Part shown: piece after piece, positions 42,970 through 50,995 of the stretch
How the letters are laid out: the number at the start of each line of letters is the position of its first letter
Numbering within the stretch: the stretch's first letter is position 1
NCBI RefSeq assembly: GCF_004354015.1
Contig: NZ_SMRU01000001.1
Coordinates: forward strand, 248,001-312,000
Direction of reading: 5' to 3'
Source of the DNA: Arthrobacter terricola
GTDB lineage: Bacteria; Actinomycetota; Actinomycetes; Actinomycetales; Micrococcaceae
Length of the DNA stretch: 64,000 nt
Program-made: the position numbers and the translations under genes
The notes under the pieces: model-generated
What the model saw: the letters and a program-made list of their open reading frames with translations, nothing else
Databases searched by the model: none
What the model was told of the DNA's origin: nothing

Positions 42970-44133
42970 TCAGCCTGAAATGTTCGAAATGGCCTGCGCA
43001 AGGTCGGCAATGAGGTCTTCGACGTCCTCGATGCCGCACGAAAGGCGGATCAAGTTGACCGGTACAGCCAGCTCCGTTCCTTTGACGGAAGCATGGGTCA
43101 TCTCCGAGGGGTAGTTCATGAGCGACTCGATGCCGCCCAGGGACTCGGCCAAGGTGAATACCGTGGTGGACTCGGCTACCTTGCGGGCCGCTGCTTCGCC
43201 TCCTTTGAACTGAACAGAAATCATGCCGCCGAACTTCTTCATCTGCTTCGCTGCGAGCTCGTGGCCGGGGTGGGACGGCAACCCCGGGTACAGCACAGCT
43301 TCCACCTCCGGGCGCCCTTGCAGCCATTCCGCCACGGCTTGGGCGTTCTCGCTGTGCCGGTCCATGCGCACGCCGAGCGTCTTGAGGCCACGGGTCGTCA
43401 GGAAGGCATCCATAGGACCGGACACGGCGCCGACGGCGAACTGCACGAAGCCGATCTTCTCCGCGAGTTCGGCATCCTTGACCACGATCGCGCCACCCAC
43501 AACGTCCGAATGGCCGCCGATGTACTTGGTGGTCGAGTGGACCACGACGTCGGCACCCAGGGCGAGCGGGGTCTGCAAGTAGGGAGACGCGAAGGTGTTG
43601 TCGACGACGAGGAGGGCACCGGCGTCGTGCGCTATTTTGGCGAGCGCCTCGATGTCAGTGATCTTCATCATCGGGTTCGACGGCGTTTCCACCCAGACGA
43701 TGCGGGTCTTGTTCTCGTCGACGGCGGCGGAAACCGCCTCAAGGTTGGACATGTCCACTGGGGTGTTGCCGATGCCCCACTCACCCAGCACGCGGTTGAT
43801 AAGCCGGTAGGTGCCGCCATACGCGTCGTTACCGAGGACGATGTGGTCCCCGGAGCGCGCGACCGCACGGATCAGCGAGTCCTCCGCGGCGAGGCCCGAG
43901 CTGAAGCTGAAGGCGTGGGTGCCGCCCTCGAGCGCCGCCAACTGCTCCTGCAGCGCATCGCGGGTCGGGTTGCCGCCGCGGCCGTATTCGTAGCCGTCGC
44001 GCAATCCGCCTATGCCGTCCTGGGCATATGTCGAACTGAAGTGGAGCGGCGGAACCACGGCTCCGGTGCGCGGTTCGAAGGCCTGGCCGGCGTGGACAGC
44101 ACGAGTGTTGAATCCTGCATTATTGGTAGACAT
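42970..44133 (-). CDS. metB: cystathionine gamma-synthase
   Basis: 387 aa. A PLP enzyme of the Cys/Met metabolism family. FNTRAVHAGQAFEPRTGAVV opens the protein. GNDAYGGTYRL, VWVETPSNPMMKITDIEA (about 139-156) and the PLP-Lys in VVHSTTKYIGGHSDVVGGAI (Lys about 198) are visible, as is LAESLGGIESLMNYPSEMTH near the C-terminus. It makes cystathionine from O-acyl-homoserine and Cys, or, as a lyase, cleaves it; pairing with cbs suggests transsulfuration. ATG 44133 has AGGAG at 7 nt. It lies 48 nt downstream of cbs with three tandem 16-bp repeats in between. Confidence 0.88.
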   Translation of the reverse strand: MSTNNAGFNTRAVHAGQAFEPRTGAVVPPLHFSSTYAQDGIGGLRDGYEYGRGGNPTRDALQEQLAALEGGTHAFSFSSGLAAEDSLIRAVARSGDHIVLGNDAYGGTYRLINRVLGEWGIGNTPVDMSNLEAVSAAVDENKTRIVWVETPSNPMMKITDIEALAKIAHDAGALLVVDNTFASPYLQTPLALGADVVVHSTTKYIGGHSDVVGGAIVVKDAELAEKIGFVQFAVGAVSGPMDAFLTTRGLKTLGVRMDRHSENAQAVAEWLQGRPEVEAVLYPGLPSHPGHELAAKQMKKFGGMISVQFKGGEAAARKVAESTTVFTLAESLGGIESLMNYPSEMTHASVKGTELAVPVNLIRLSCGIEDVEDLIADLAQAISNISG

Positions 44134-44143
44134 GTGAACTCCT

Positions 44144-44191
44144 AGGTGCTCAGTGGTTCAGGTGCTCAGTGGTTCAAGTGCTCAGTTGCTC
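44144..44191. repeat. three tandem 16-bp repeats at the cbs 3' end / metB leader
   Basis: Units at 44144-44159, 44160-44175 and 44176-44191: AGGTGCTCAGTGGTTC twice exactly, then a variant with three mismatches. The third unit overlaps the last codons of cbs, suggesting the array grew by slippage from the coding end. Confidence 0.85.
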
Positions 44192-45567
44192 AGGTAGGCG
44201 AGAAGGTCGTGGCGGGTCAGGATTCCCACGGGAGCCCCGACGAATGTCACCATCACGGTGTCGACGTCGGACAGCAGCTCACGCGCTGCTGAGATGGTTT
44301 CCAGGGAGCCGATCACCGGCATCCGTTCCCCCATGTGCTCGGAAATCTTGTCGGTCAGTTTCGCATCGCCGCGGAACAGCTTGCTGGTCAGGGTGCGCTC
44401 ATCGACGGCGCCCAGGACTTCGCCCATGACCACCGGCGGTTCCTGCGAGAGGACCGGGATGTGCGAGACGCCGAACTCGTTCATGATGTTGATGACGTCG
44501 CGGACGGTCTCGTTGGGGTGGATGTGGACGAGGTCCGGCATCTCGCCTGTCTTGGACTTCAGCACCTCCCCTACCGAGGCTTCTTCGCCACCCGACAGGA
44601 ATCCGTAGGAGCGCATCCACTTGTCGTTGAAGATCTTCGCCAGGTAGCCGCGGCCGGAGTCCGGCAAAATTACGACGACGACGGCCTCCTCGCCCAGGTC
44701 CTTGGCGACCTCGAGCGCAGCCACCACGGCCATGCCGGAGGAGCCGCCCACCAGGAGGCCTTCCTCGCGGGCCAGGCGACGGGTCATCTCGAAGGAGTCG
44801 GCGTCGCTCACGGCGATGACGTTGTCCGGCACGGTCTTGTCGTAGTTGGCCGGCCACATGTCCTCGCCGACGCCTTCCACGAAGTACGGACGCCCGGTGC
44901 CGCCCGAGTACACCGAACCGGCGGGGTCAGCACCGATCACCTTGACCCGGCCGCCGTCGGACTCCGGACGGTTCGCCGAGACCTCCTTGAGGTAGCGTCC
45001 CGTGCCGGTAATCGTTCCGCCGGTGCCTGCGCCGATCACCACATGGGTGACTTTGCCGTCAGTGTCATTCCAGATCTCGGGGCCCGTGGTTTCGTAATGG
45101 CTGCCCGGAGCTGCAGGATTGGAGAACTGGTCCGGCTTGTACGCACCGGGAATCTCGGACACGAGCCGGTCCGAAACGCTGTAGTAGCTTTGCGGGCTGT
45201 CCGGGGCGACCGACGTGGGAGTCACCACCACCTCGGCGCCGTAGGCCTGCAGCACGGCCCGCTTGTCCTCACCCACTTTATCCGGGACAACGAAGATGCA
45301 TTTGTAACCCTTTTGCTGGGCGACCAACGCCAACCCAACGCCTGTATTGCCCGACGTCGGTTCAACGATGGTCCCGCCCGGCTTGAGCTTTCCGTCCCGC
45401 TCCGCCTGTTCGATCATCTTGACGGCGATGCGGTCCTTGATCGAACCGCCGGGGTTGACGTATTCGAGCTTCACCAAGACGGTGGCCTTGATATCGCCGG
45501 TTACGTGGTTGAGCTTGATGAGCGGGGTGTGGCCAATGAGGTCCAGGACGGACTGGGCGTACTTCAT
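44182..45567 (-). CDS. cbs: cystathionine beta-synthase
   Basis: 461 aa. The PLP domain (about 1-320) has SVLDLIGHTPLIKLNHVTG, PLP-Lys in NPGGSIKDRIAVKMIEQAER, EPTSGNTGVGLALVAQQKGY, and the phosphate-binding GAGTGGTITGTGRYLKE. Two CBS domains (about 340-460) end in MVTFVGAPVGILTRHDLLAY. It condenses Ser (or O-acetyl-Ser) with homocysteine to cystathionine. Start: ATG 45567, 7 nt after TAACTT; an in-frame start 3 codons upstream is less likely. Together with metB downstream it provides transsulfuration. Confidence 0.92.
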   Translation of the reverse strand: MKYAQSVLDLIGHTPLIKLNHVTGDIKATVLVKLEYVNPGGSIKDRIAVKMIEQAERDGKLKPGGTIVEPTSGNTGVGLALVAQQKGYKCIFVVPDKVGEDKRAVLQAYGAEVVVTPTSVAPDSPQSYYSVSDRLVSEIPGAYKPDQFSNPAAPGSHYETTGPEIWNDTDGKVTHVVIGAGTGGTITGTGRYLKEVSANRPESDGGRVKVIGADPAGSVYSGGTGRPYFVEGVGEDMWPANYDKTVPDNVIAVSDADSFEMTRRLAREEGLLVGGSSGMAVVAALEVAKDLGEEAVVVVILPDSGRGYLAKIFNDKWMRSYGFLSGGEEASVGEVLKSKTGEMPDLVHIHPNETVRDVINIMNEFGVSHIPVLSQEPPVVMGEVLGAVDERTLTSKLFRGDAKLTDKISEHMGERMPVIGSLETISAARELLSDVDTVMVTFVGAPVGILTRHDLLAYLSN

Positions 45568-45580
45568 AGGTACCAAGTTA
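45568..45580 (-). promoter_or_regulatory. leaderless -10 element of cbs
   Basis: On the minus strand TAACTT then 7 nt (GGTACCT) then ATG 45567. Confidence 0.35.
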
Positions 45581-45637
45581 CCGCTTGGTCGGGAATGCTC
45601 CAGTGTGGCGGGCCCTGGAGCTGAGCAGGCTCGTCCC

Positions 45638-45681
45638 GGGGCTCGTTTGCGAGACCGCCGGGGCTTGTTCGCGAGACCGCC
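45638..45681. repeat. two tandem 22-bp repeats in a structured intergenic region
   Basis: Units 45638-45659 and 45660-45681 share 20 of 22 bases, around a CGAGACCGCC core. A nearby inverted copy of the CCCGGGGCTTG segment (about 45713-45723) can pair with them, so the VOC-cbs interval can fold extensively. It may terminate the VOC transcript. Confidence 0.75.
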
Positions 45682-45742
45682 GCTACAAGCGCCGGAATCT
45701 GAAACAAGCCCCGGGATCTCACCAAAACCCGAGTCCCGCGAC

Positions 45743-46150
45743 TTACTCAGTCGCCGCGGGGTTCCCGGCCGAGGAGTCGGTCTGCCAGAGGCCCAGGATG
45801 TTGCCTTCCGTGTCCTTGAAATAGGCGTAGTAGCCCATGCCCGGAACGGCGTCCTTGCCCTTGACCACTGAACCGCCTGCAGTCTCGATCTCGCCCAGCG
45901 ACTTATCGATGTCCTCGACGTCCACCGTAATGATGGGTGTCTTCAGGTCTTCGGATCGCGGGAACAAGGCACCGTTAATGGCACCCGGCGCGCTCGGCAT
46001 GCCAGTCTGCGGGTCTGACGGCGTGGTGATGGCAATCGTGTAGTCCATCCCCTGCATTGGATTGAGCATCCAGCCGAAGGCACCCTGGTAGAAAGTGTTG
46101 GCCCGGTCCTTGTTGTCCGCGGGGATTTCAAAATGCACTACGCCAGCCAT
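45743..46150 (-). CDS. VOC/glyoxalase-fold protein
   Basis: 135 aa. A vicinal-oxygen-chelate fold of the glyoxalase/bleomycin resistance type, similar to the lyases often called CFP-30-like: VVHFEIPADNKDRANTFYQG at the N-terminus, FGWMLNPMQGMDYTIAI, VDVEDIDKSLGEIETAGGSV and YYAYFKDTEGNILGLWQTD at the C-terminus, with a metal-type His and Glu. Enzymatic activity is unknown. ATG 46150 has GGAGAAAA as SD; the frame extends upstream to 46297, but that extension has no family similarity. Confidence 0.83.
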   Translation of the reverse strand: MAGVVHFEIPADNKDRANTFYQGAFGWMLNPMQGMDYTIAITTPSDPQTGMPSAPGAINGALFPRSEDLKTPIITVDVEDIDKSLGEIETAGGSVVKGKDAVPGMGYYAYFKDTEGNILGLWQTDSSAGNPAATE

Positions 46151-46289
46151 TATTTTCTCCTGCGATTGTCTTGGAAGGCGCGGACGCCCCGCGCCACACG
46201 TGGAGTCTAGTCCCGGGGATTTGGCGGCGTAAGGGGTGTCGACGGCATCGGTTTCGGAAGATGTCGGAGGTGCGTGCGACGATGAATGA

Positions 46290-47270
46290 ATGACCATCGC
46301 CGATGCCCCGCCCGCTGCAGCCGCGGCAGCAGACGCATCCCTGCGTTGGTACCCCGGAGGCTCCTTCGACCTTCACCAGACCCTTGGAATCCTCATGCGC
46401 GGCAATGGAGATCCCTCCTTCGCCGCATGGCAGGACGGCCTGTGGATGGCGTTCAATACCCCGGACGGTCCGGCAACCCTGCGGCTCACAGCCGCCGGGA
46501 TCGGCAGAGAAACCTTCGTCGATGCCCAAACCTGGGGGCCGGGCGCCGGCTCGGCGATTGCATCCGTTCCGGCGTTGTTGGGCGGCCGCGACGATTGGTC
46601 CGGCTTTGATGAACCGGCCTTCCATGCCACGCTTCCGCGCATGGTCCGGGAAGCCCGACGCCGGAACCTCGCTGTGCGCCTGCCTTCCACCGGGCGCGTG
46701 GTTGATTCGCTGGTGCCGACGATCCTTGAGCAAAAAGTCACCACCATCGAGGCCCGCCGTGGTTACCGCTACCTGGTGTACCGCTACGGCACCGCAGCTC
46801 CCAGCGCCGGCCGCCTCTCGCCGTCGGGCCTTCTCGTTGCTCCGTCTCCGGACCGGTGGCTCGCGGTTCCTTCGTGGGAGTGGCACAAGGCCGGCGTAGG
46901 ACCCCAGCGTTCGGCCACAGTCATGCGGGCGCTGCGATCCGCCGTCGCGCTCGAACGGCTCGCCACGCTGGATGCTGCGGAGGCCGGCACCAAGATGCAA
47001 ACCATTCCGGGCATCGGAGTGTGGACCGCCGCCGAAGTGGTCCAGCGAACGCACGGGTGCCCTGATTCGATCGCTGTGGGCGACTACCACCTGGCCTCCT
47101 ACGTGGGCTATGCGCTCACGGGCAGCAAGACCGACGACGCCGGAATGATCAAGCTCCTTGAACCCTGGCGCGGCCACAGGCAACGGGTGGTCCGCATGCT
47201 CGGCCTCAGCGGATTCCGCAAGCCCATGTTCGGCCCGCGCATAACCATCCAAGACCACCGGGGCCACTGA
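46290..47270 (+). CDS. HhH-GPD DNA glycosylase, AlkA-like
   Basis: 326 aa. Helix-hairpin-helix/GPD fold that excises alkylated or damaged bases. VVDSLVPTILEQKVTTIEAR (about 136-155), the HhH in MQTIPGIGVWTAAEVVQR (about 236-253) and, after it, the catalytic Asp in SIAVGDYHLASYVG (about 260-273) are visible. The N-terminal domain (about 15-110) resembles the AlkA beta domain: YPGGSFDLHQTLGILMRGNG. ATG 46290 has a weak upstream GGAGG about 23 nt away; the start is moderately certain. It ends 10 nt before the palindromic repeat copy B. Confidence 0.83.
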   Translation: MTIADAPPAAAAAADASLRWYPGGSFDLHQTLGILMRGNGDPSFAAWQDGLWMAFNTPDGPATLRLTAAGIGRETFVDAQTWGPGAGSAIASVPALLGGRDDWSGFDEPAFHATLPRMVREARRRNLAVRLPSTGRVVDSLVPTILEQKVTTIEARRGYRYLVYRYGTAAPSAGRLSPSGLLVAPSPDRWLAVPSWEWHKAGVGPQRSATVMRALRSAVALERLATLDAAEAGTKMQTIPGIGVWTAAEVVQRTHGCPDSIAVGDYHLASYVGYALTGSKTDDAGMIKLLEPWRGHRQRVVRMLGLSGFRKPMFGPRITIQDHRGH

Positions 47271-47280
47271 TCGCCGCCCC

Positions 47281-47345
47281 CCAACGCGGGGTCACTTAGG
47301 GCCCATGTTGCTACCCGAGATGGGCCGTAAGTGACCGCGCGTTGG
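47281..47345. repeat. 65-bp palindromic repeat, copy B
   Basis: Same 65-nt element as copies A and C. Arms start CCAACGCGGGGTCACTTAGG and end in the near-complement. It lies exactly between two convergent stops (10 nt and 1 nt away), so it can terminate both genes. Confidence 0.88.
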
Positions 47346-47346
47346 C

Positions 47347-48267
47347 TTAGACGGAGCGGAGTTTCGCCCGCTTGATCCGGAGGATGAGGCCAGCAAAACC
47401 TTCGGCTAGATCATGGGCATTGGCTTTGAAGTAGGACCAACCGGTGCTCGTGAAAGCCTCGTCCCTCCGGTTGTCCCGGGTCTGCTGTTCCCGCGTGAGA
47501 TGCGGAGCGCCGTCGTACTGTACGGCGATCCGGAACCGTCGGTATCCCAGGTCTGCGGATGGCGACCACAGATCGTCCGGATCGAGGCGGAGCTGCAATT
47601 CCGGCTCAGGAAGCCCTGCATCCAATAAGGCGAGCCGCAGGAATGTCTCCGGAAATGAGTCGGCGCCAACCCGCATATCTTCGAGGGCAAGCCGGGCTTT
47701 CTCGACGCCTTTCATGTTCGGATGCTGCCGGATGAGAAGGCGCAGCCCTTCCTTGTCCGCGTAGGGCTCCGTCCTTCCCTCCAAGGCCGGCCGAGGCATG
47801 CGGATCAACTGGTCGCCCATGGCAATGACGTACCGCAGGGGCAGTTGCTGTGCCAGGTCAAGCCAGGTTCTCGGCGGAGAGGACATCCGTATTCCGTCTA
47901 TTTCCGTGACTTCGCCTGCGAGGACACGCACTCGGTGTCCCGTCACTCCCCTCCGACGGACTCGGGGAAGCTCGTAGGGCTTACTGAGATGGACGGCCTC
48001 ATCATCACCCATCCACGGAGGCAAGCCGAGCCGGGTCAGCACCGCAGCGCTCTCGTGGGATACCCACGCTCCCGGAGTTGCCGCCAAAAGGACGCGTGCC
48101 CGTTCGGCAAGCACAAACTCACGACCAGCGGGCAAATGAATCAGCCGGCCGCCGTCGGACACGTCCCTGGCCCGGAGCCGCTTCGGAGCGACGCCAAGCA
48201 CACGGGATTCATAGACCGTGAAAGGACGGCTGACGAGCTCCTTTGGCAGGGGACGTATGCGGACCAT
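47347..48267 (-). CDS. DUF559/PD-(D/E)XK-like protein, unknown function
   Basis: 306 aa from ATG 48267 (start uncertain; a TTG lies 20 codons upstream, with no clear SD for either). The N-terminal half has AbiEi-like features seen in actinobacterial relatives: GAWVSHESAAVLTRLGLPPW (about 66-85) and SSPPRTWLDLAQQLPLRYVI. The C-terminal half (about 210-300) matches the DUF559 endonuclease-like core: a conserved Glu in FPETFLRLALLDAGLPEP, Asp in SADLGYRRFRIAVQYDGAPH, then RDNRRDEAFTSTGWSYFKAN. Relatives usually have E before xDG (EYDG/EVDG); here it is Q (VQYDG), so catalysis may be lost. Both ends are flanked by 65-bp palindromes. Confidence 0.65.
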   Translation of the reverse strand: MVRIRPLPKELVSRPFTVYESRVLGVAPKRLRARDVSDGGRLIHLPAGREFVLAERARVLLAATPGAWVSHESAAVLTRLGLPPWMGDDEAVHLSKPYELPRVRRRGVTGHRVRVLAGEVTEIDGIRMSSPPRTWLDLAQQLPLRYVIAMGDQLIRMPRPALEGRTEPYADKEGLRLLIRQHPNMKGVEKARLALEDMRVGADSFPETFLRLALLDAGLPEPELQLRLDPDDLWSPSADLGYRRFRIAVQYDGAPHLTREQQTRDNRRDEAFTSTGWSYFKANAHDLAEGFAGLILRIKRAKLRSV

Positions 48268-48331
48268 GCGATCCAGTTTGTCTGCAAACGGAACCGAGCG
48301 AGGAGTTATCCACAGGCACCCTTGCAATCAG

Positions 48332-48396
48332 CCAACGCGGGGTCACTTACGGCCCATGTTGCTGCCCCGAATGGGCCGTAAGTGACCCCGCGTTGG
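48332..48396. repeat. 65-bp palindromic repeat, copy C
   Basis: The most symmetrical of the three copies: arms CCAACGCGGGGTCACTTACG and complement. It starts 1 nt from the acyl-CoA synthetase stop and lies 64 nt upstream of the DUF559-like start codon. Confidence 0.9.
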
Positions 48397-48397
48397 G

Positions 48398-50071
48398 CTA
48401 GAGGCCGAGACGTGCCACGGCCTCTTCCCGCATGTCGATCTTCCGCACTTTGCCGGACACAGTCATGGGGAAGGAATCCCGGATATCGACGTAGCGCGGA
48501 ATTTTGTAGTGGGCCAGCTTGCCCCGGCAGAACTCCTGCAATCCGGCAAGGTCCAACTCCGCCCCCGGTTTGAGGATGATGCACGCCATCAATTCCTCGC
48601 CGTACTTGGGATCCGGAACACCGATGACCTGCACGTCCTGGACCGCGGGATGCCGGTACAGGAATTCCTCGATTTCACGCGGATAGATGTTCTCGCCACC
48701 ACGGATGACCATGTCCTTCATACGGCCTTCAATCACGATGAAGCCCTCGGAGTCCATTCGCGCGAGGTCGCCAGTGTGCATCCAGCCCTCGTCATCGATG
48801 GCTTCCGCCGTCTTTTCGGGCTGGTTCCAATAGCCGGCCATCACCGCATAGCCACGCGTACACAGCTCCCCGATCACGCCTCGCTCCACAGTTTCGTCAG
48901 TGACCGGGTCCACCACCTTGGACTCGAGCCGCGGCATAGTCCGCCCGACCGTGGTGGTCCGCTGTTCAAGGGTGTCTGAGGCGAGGGTCATCGTGGAGAC
49001 GGGCGAGGTCTCCGTCATGCCGTAGCAAATGGCGACGTCGCGCATGTTCATCTCAGCGATGACCCGCTCCATGACCTCGATGGGGCACAGCGAACCAGCC
49101 ATCACACCGGTTCGCAATGTCGAGAGGTCATAGGATGCGAAGTCTGCGAGGGCCAGTTCGGCGATGAACATCGTGGGCACGCCATACAGGGACGTCCCGC
49201 CGAAATCCTGGACGGCTTCGAGGGCCGAGGCCGGCGTGAATCCGCGGCCTGGGATGATCGTGGCCGCGCCGAAGCTCAGGGCGTTCAGGTTCCCGATCAC
49301 CATGCCGAAGCAGTGGTAGAAGGGCACCGGGAGGACCACGCGGTCGCGTTCCGTATAGCCCAGCAGCTTTCCGATCTGGTTGCCGTTGTTGAGGATGTTG
49401 TGGTGCGTGAGCGTCGCGCCCTTGGGAAAGCCCGTGGTGCCGGAGGTGTACTGCAGGTTGATGGGGTCGTACGGGTCCAGTTCCGCCATGCGCGCCTTCA
49501 GCGCCAAGGGCCCGACGTCGTCCGCTCGCTTGAGCAGCTCCGCGAATGTCAGCTCTGCGTCGCTTTGCGGCTCACCGGCGTCGAGGATGTCCAGTCTTCC
49601 ATCCGGGAGGAAGACCAATTCCCTCAACGCGTGACAATCGGCCAAGGCTTCCCTGGCCATCGACACGTAATCGCTGTTCTTGTCCGACGGCGCGGCCACA
49701 AGCATGCGCATGCCGTTCTGCCGGACCACGAATTCGAGCTCATGGCTCCGGTAAGCCGGGTTGACGTTGACCAGGATCGCGCCGACCTTTGCCGTGGCGT
49801 ACTGCATGATGGTCCATTCGGCGCAGTTAGGGCTCCAGATTCCCACCCTGTCGCCTTTGGCGACGCCCAGGGCGAGTAAGGCACGGGCGAGGCGGTCGAC
49901 GTCGTCGTTCAGTTTTTCGTAGCTCCAGCGGCGGGCTTCCCCACCCGGCACCGGGGCCGCTTCGATCAGCGCGTCCCTCAGCGGGAACCGCGCGGCGACG
50001 CGTTCGAAGTTGGCGCCAATGGTCTCTTCAAGCAGCGGAACGTCGGCGTCCCCGGCTGTGTAGGAAAGCAT
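48398..50071 (-). CDS. AMP-binding acyl-CoA synthetase
   Basis: 557 aa, ANL superfamily. P-loop-like motif INLQYTSGTTGFPKGATLTH (about 201-220); A5/A7/A8 motifs YGMTETSPVSTMTLASDTLE, GWMHTGDLARMDSEGFIVIE and RMKDMVIRGGENIYPREIEE; catalytic Lys in PMTVSGKVRKIDMREEAV near the C-terminus. It activates a fatty or aromatic acid to its acyl-AMP and then CoA thioester. ATG 50071 is 6 nt after TAACGT. A single gene; the stop is followed 1 nt later by the palindromic repeat, which likely terminates it. Confidence 0.93.
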   Translation of the reverse strand: MLSYTAGDADVPLLEETIGANFERVAARFPLRDALIEAAPVPGGEARRWSYEKLNDDVDRLARALLALGVAKGDRVGIWSPNCAEWTIMQYATAKVGAILVNVNPAYRSHELEFVVRQNGMRMLVAAPSDKNSDYVSMAREALADCHALRELVFLPDGRLDILDAGEPQSDAELTFAELLKRADDVGPLALKARMAELDPYDPINLQYTSGTTGFPKGATLTHHNILNNGNQIGKLLGYTERDRVVLPVPFYHCFGMVIGNLNALSFGAATIIPGRGFTPASALEAVQDFGGTSLYGVPTMFIAELALADFASYDLSTLRTGVMAGSLCPIEVMERVIAEMNMRDVAICYGMTETSPVSTMTLASDTLEQRTTTVGRTMPRLESKVVDPVTDETVERGVIGELCTRGYAVMAGYWNQPEKTAEAIDDEGWMHTGDLARMDSEGFIVIEGRMKDMVIRGGENIYPREIEEFLYRHPAVQDVQVIGVPDPKYGEELMACIILKPGAELDLAGLQEFCRGKLAHYKIPRYVDIRDSFPMTVSGKVRKIDMREEAVARLGL

Positions 50072-50083
50072 GAACGCACGTTA
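50072..50083 (-). promoter_or_regulatory. leaderless -10 element of the acyl-CoA synthetase gene
   Basis: On the minus strand TAACGT then GCGTTC then ATG 50071. Confidence 0.45.
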
Positions 50084-50173
50084 CCGCCTGAGCATGTCCA
50101 AGAGAAGGCCCTTGCTAGGAAGTCCTACAAAATATTTTCAGGGGCCCCAAACCAAACCGGTAAGGTGAAATCC

Positions 50174-50452
50174 ATGAGTGCACCCATCGACCTGCAGGCC
50201 ACGTTCATCCCCAACGACGGCGAGTTCTTCCGCGTCAAGCTCGCCCTTGAAATCGCGATCGACGAAGTGGTGAACGAACCCGGCTGCATCCGCTACGAGC
50301 TCACGGAAGCGAATGAGGACAAGCTGGTCCTCACCGAGCAGTGGGAGTCCGAAGAGCTCCTCGACAAGCACTCAAAGGGCATCGCGGTCCAGGACCTCAA
50401 CGAGTCCCTCAGCGCACTCCTGGCCGAGCCGGTCAAGGTGGAGCGTATCTAG
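50174..50452 (+). CDS. ABM-domain (antibiotic biosynthesis monooxygenase-like) protein
   Basis: 92 aa, a dimeric alpha-beta ferredoxin-like fold: LQATFIPNDGEFFRVKLALE, a central EPGCIRYELTEANEDKLVLT (about 36-55) and EQWESEELLDKHSKG are the family hallmarks. Relatives include quinol monooxygenases and heme-related enzymes; activity unknown. ATG 50174 has AAGGTGAAA before it; GTG 50165 is an alternative. It is followed at once by a terminator and is monocistronic. Confidence 0.8.
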   Translation: MSAPIDLQATFIPNDGEFFRVKLALEIAIDEVVNEPGCIRYELTEANEDKLVLTEQWESEELLDKHSKGIAVQDLNESLSALLAEPVKVERI

Positions 50453-50464
50453 GCAGCCTTAAAC

Positions 50465-50507
50465 AGAATCGCCTGCCCCGCCAAACGGGGACAGGCGATT
50501 CTTTCGT
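50465..50507. terminator. terminator between the ABM gene and trxA
   Basis: An 11-bp outer stem plus a 5-bp inner stem with one bulged A (50465-50480 with 50486-50502), then TTCGTTT. It is placed between two convergent genes. Confidence 0.85.
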
Positions 50508-50524
50508 TTAAGGGAACGTCCGCG

Positions 50525-50896
50525 CTAGGAGTTTTCCGCGCGCTGCTTCGCGACGTGCGCGTGGACTTCAGCCATGTCCAGGCCCTTGACTGCTTCGATG
50601 ACCTGCTCCAACTGCGGGCCGTTCAGGGCGCCGGGCTGCGAGAAGACCAGGACCTTTTCGCGGAAGGCCATCAGCGTCGGGATGGAGGAAATCCCGGCCT
50701 CAGCCGCAAGCTGCTGCTCGGCTTCGGTGTCCACCTTGGCGAAAAAGACATCCTCATGTTTCTCGGATGCAGCCTGGTACGTCGGCGCAAATTGCCTGCA
50801 CGGGCCGCACCACGCCGCCCAGAAATCCACCAGGACAATGTCATTGCCTTCGATGGTCGATGCGAACTGTTCGCCAGTGATGTCAACTGTAGCCAT
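50525..50896 (-). CDS. thioredoxin
   Basis: 123 aa. Active site WCGPC in VDFWAAWCGPCRQFAPTYQA (about 23-42), and the cis-Pro motif in AGISSIPTLMAF (about 68-79). It has a slightly longer than usual C-terminal helix (GLDMAEVHAHVAKQRAENS). Cytosolic disulfide reductase; in a mycothiol organism it acts beside the mycothiol system. ATG 50896 is exactly 6 nt after TACGGT, and GGAAAC in the spacer is not an SD. No trxB is adjacent. Confidence 0.92.
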   Translation of the reverse strand: MATVDITGEQFASTIEGNDIVLVDFWAAWCGPCRQFAPTYQAASEKHEDVFFAKVDTEAEQQLAAEAGISSIPTLMAFREKVLVFSQPGALNGPQLEQVIEAVKGLDMAEVHAHVAKQRAENS

Positions 50897-50908
50897 GTTT
50901 CCACCGTA
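50897..50908 (-). promoter_or_regulatory. leaderless -10 element of the thioredoxin gene
   Basis: On the minus strand TACGGT then GGAAAC then ATG 50896. Confidence 0.45.
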
Positions 50909-50995
50909 CGCGAGGATGCCCGCTAAGTCGCCCTTGTTCGCTACCCGGCTAATCGGGAATAAAGCACGACGACGGCGGTGCGGCCGGCGCGGCTG

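Noticed and set aside
44144..44191. Short tandem repeats as a CRISPR array
   Set aside because: Units are directly adjacent with no spacers and there are no cas genes. Simple tandem duplication.
45568..45742. A SAM or cobalamin riboswitch upstream of the transsulfuration genes
   Set aside because: The region is explained by tandem and inverted repeats; no riboswitch core is visible, and cbs appears leaderless.
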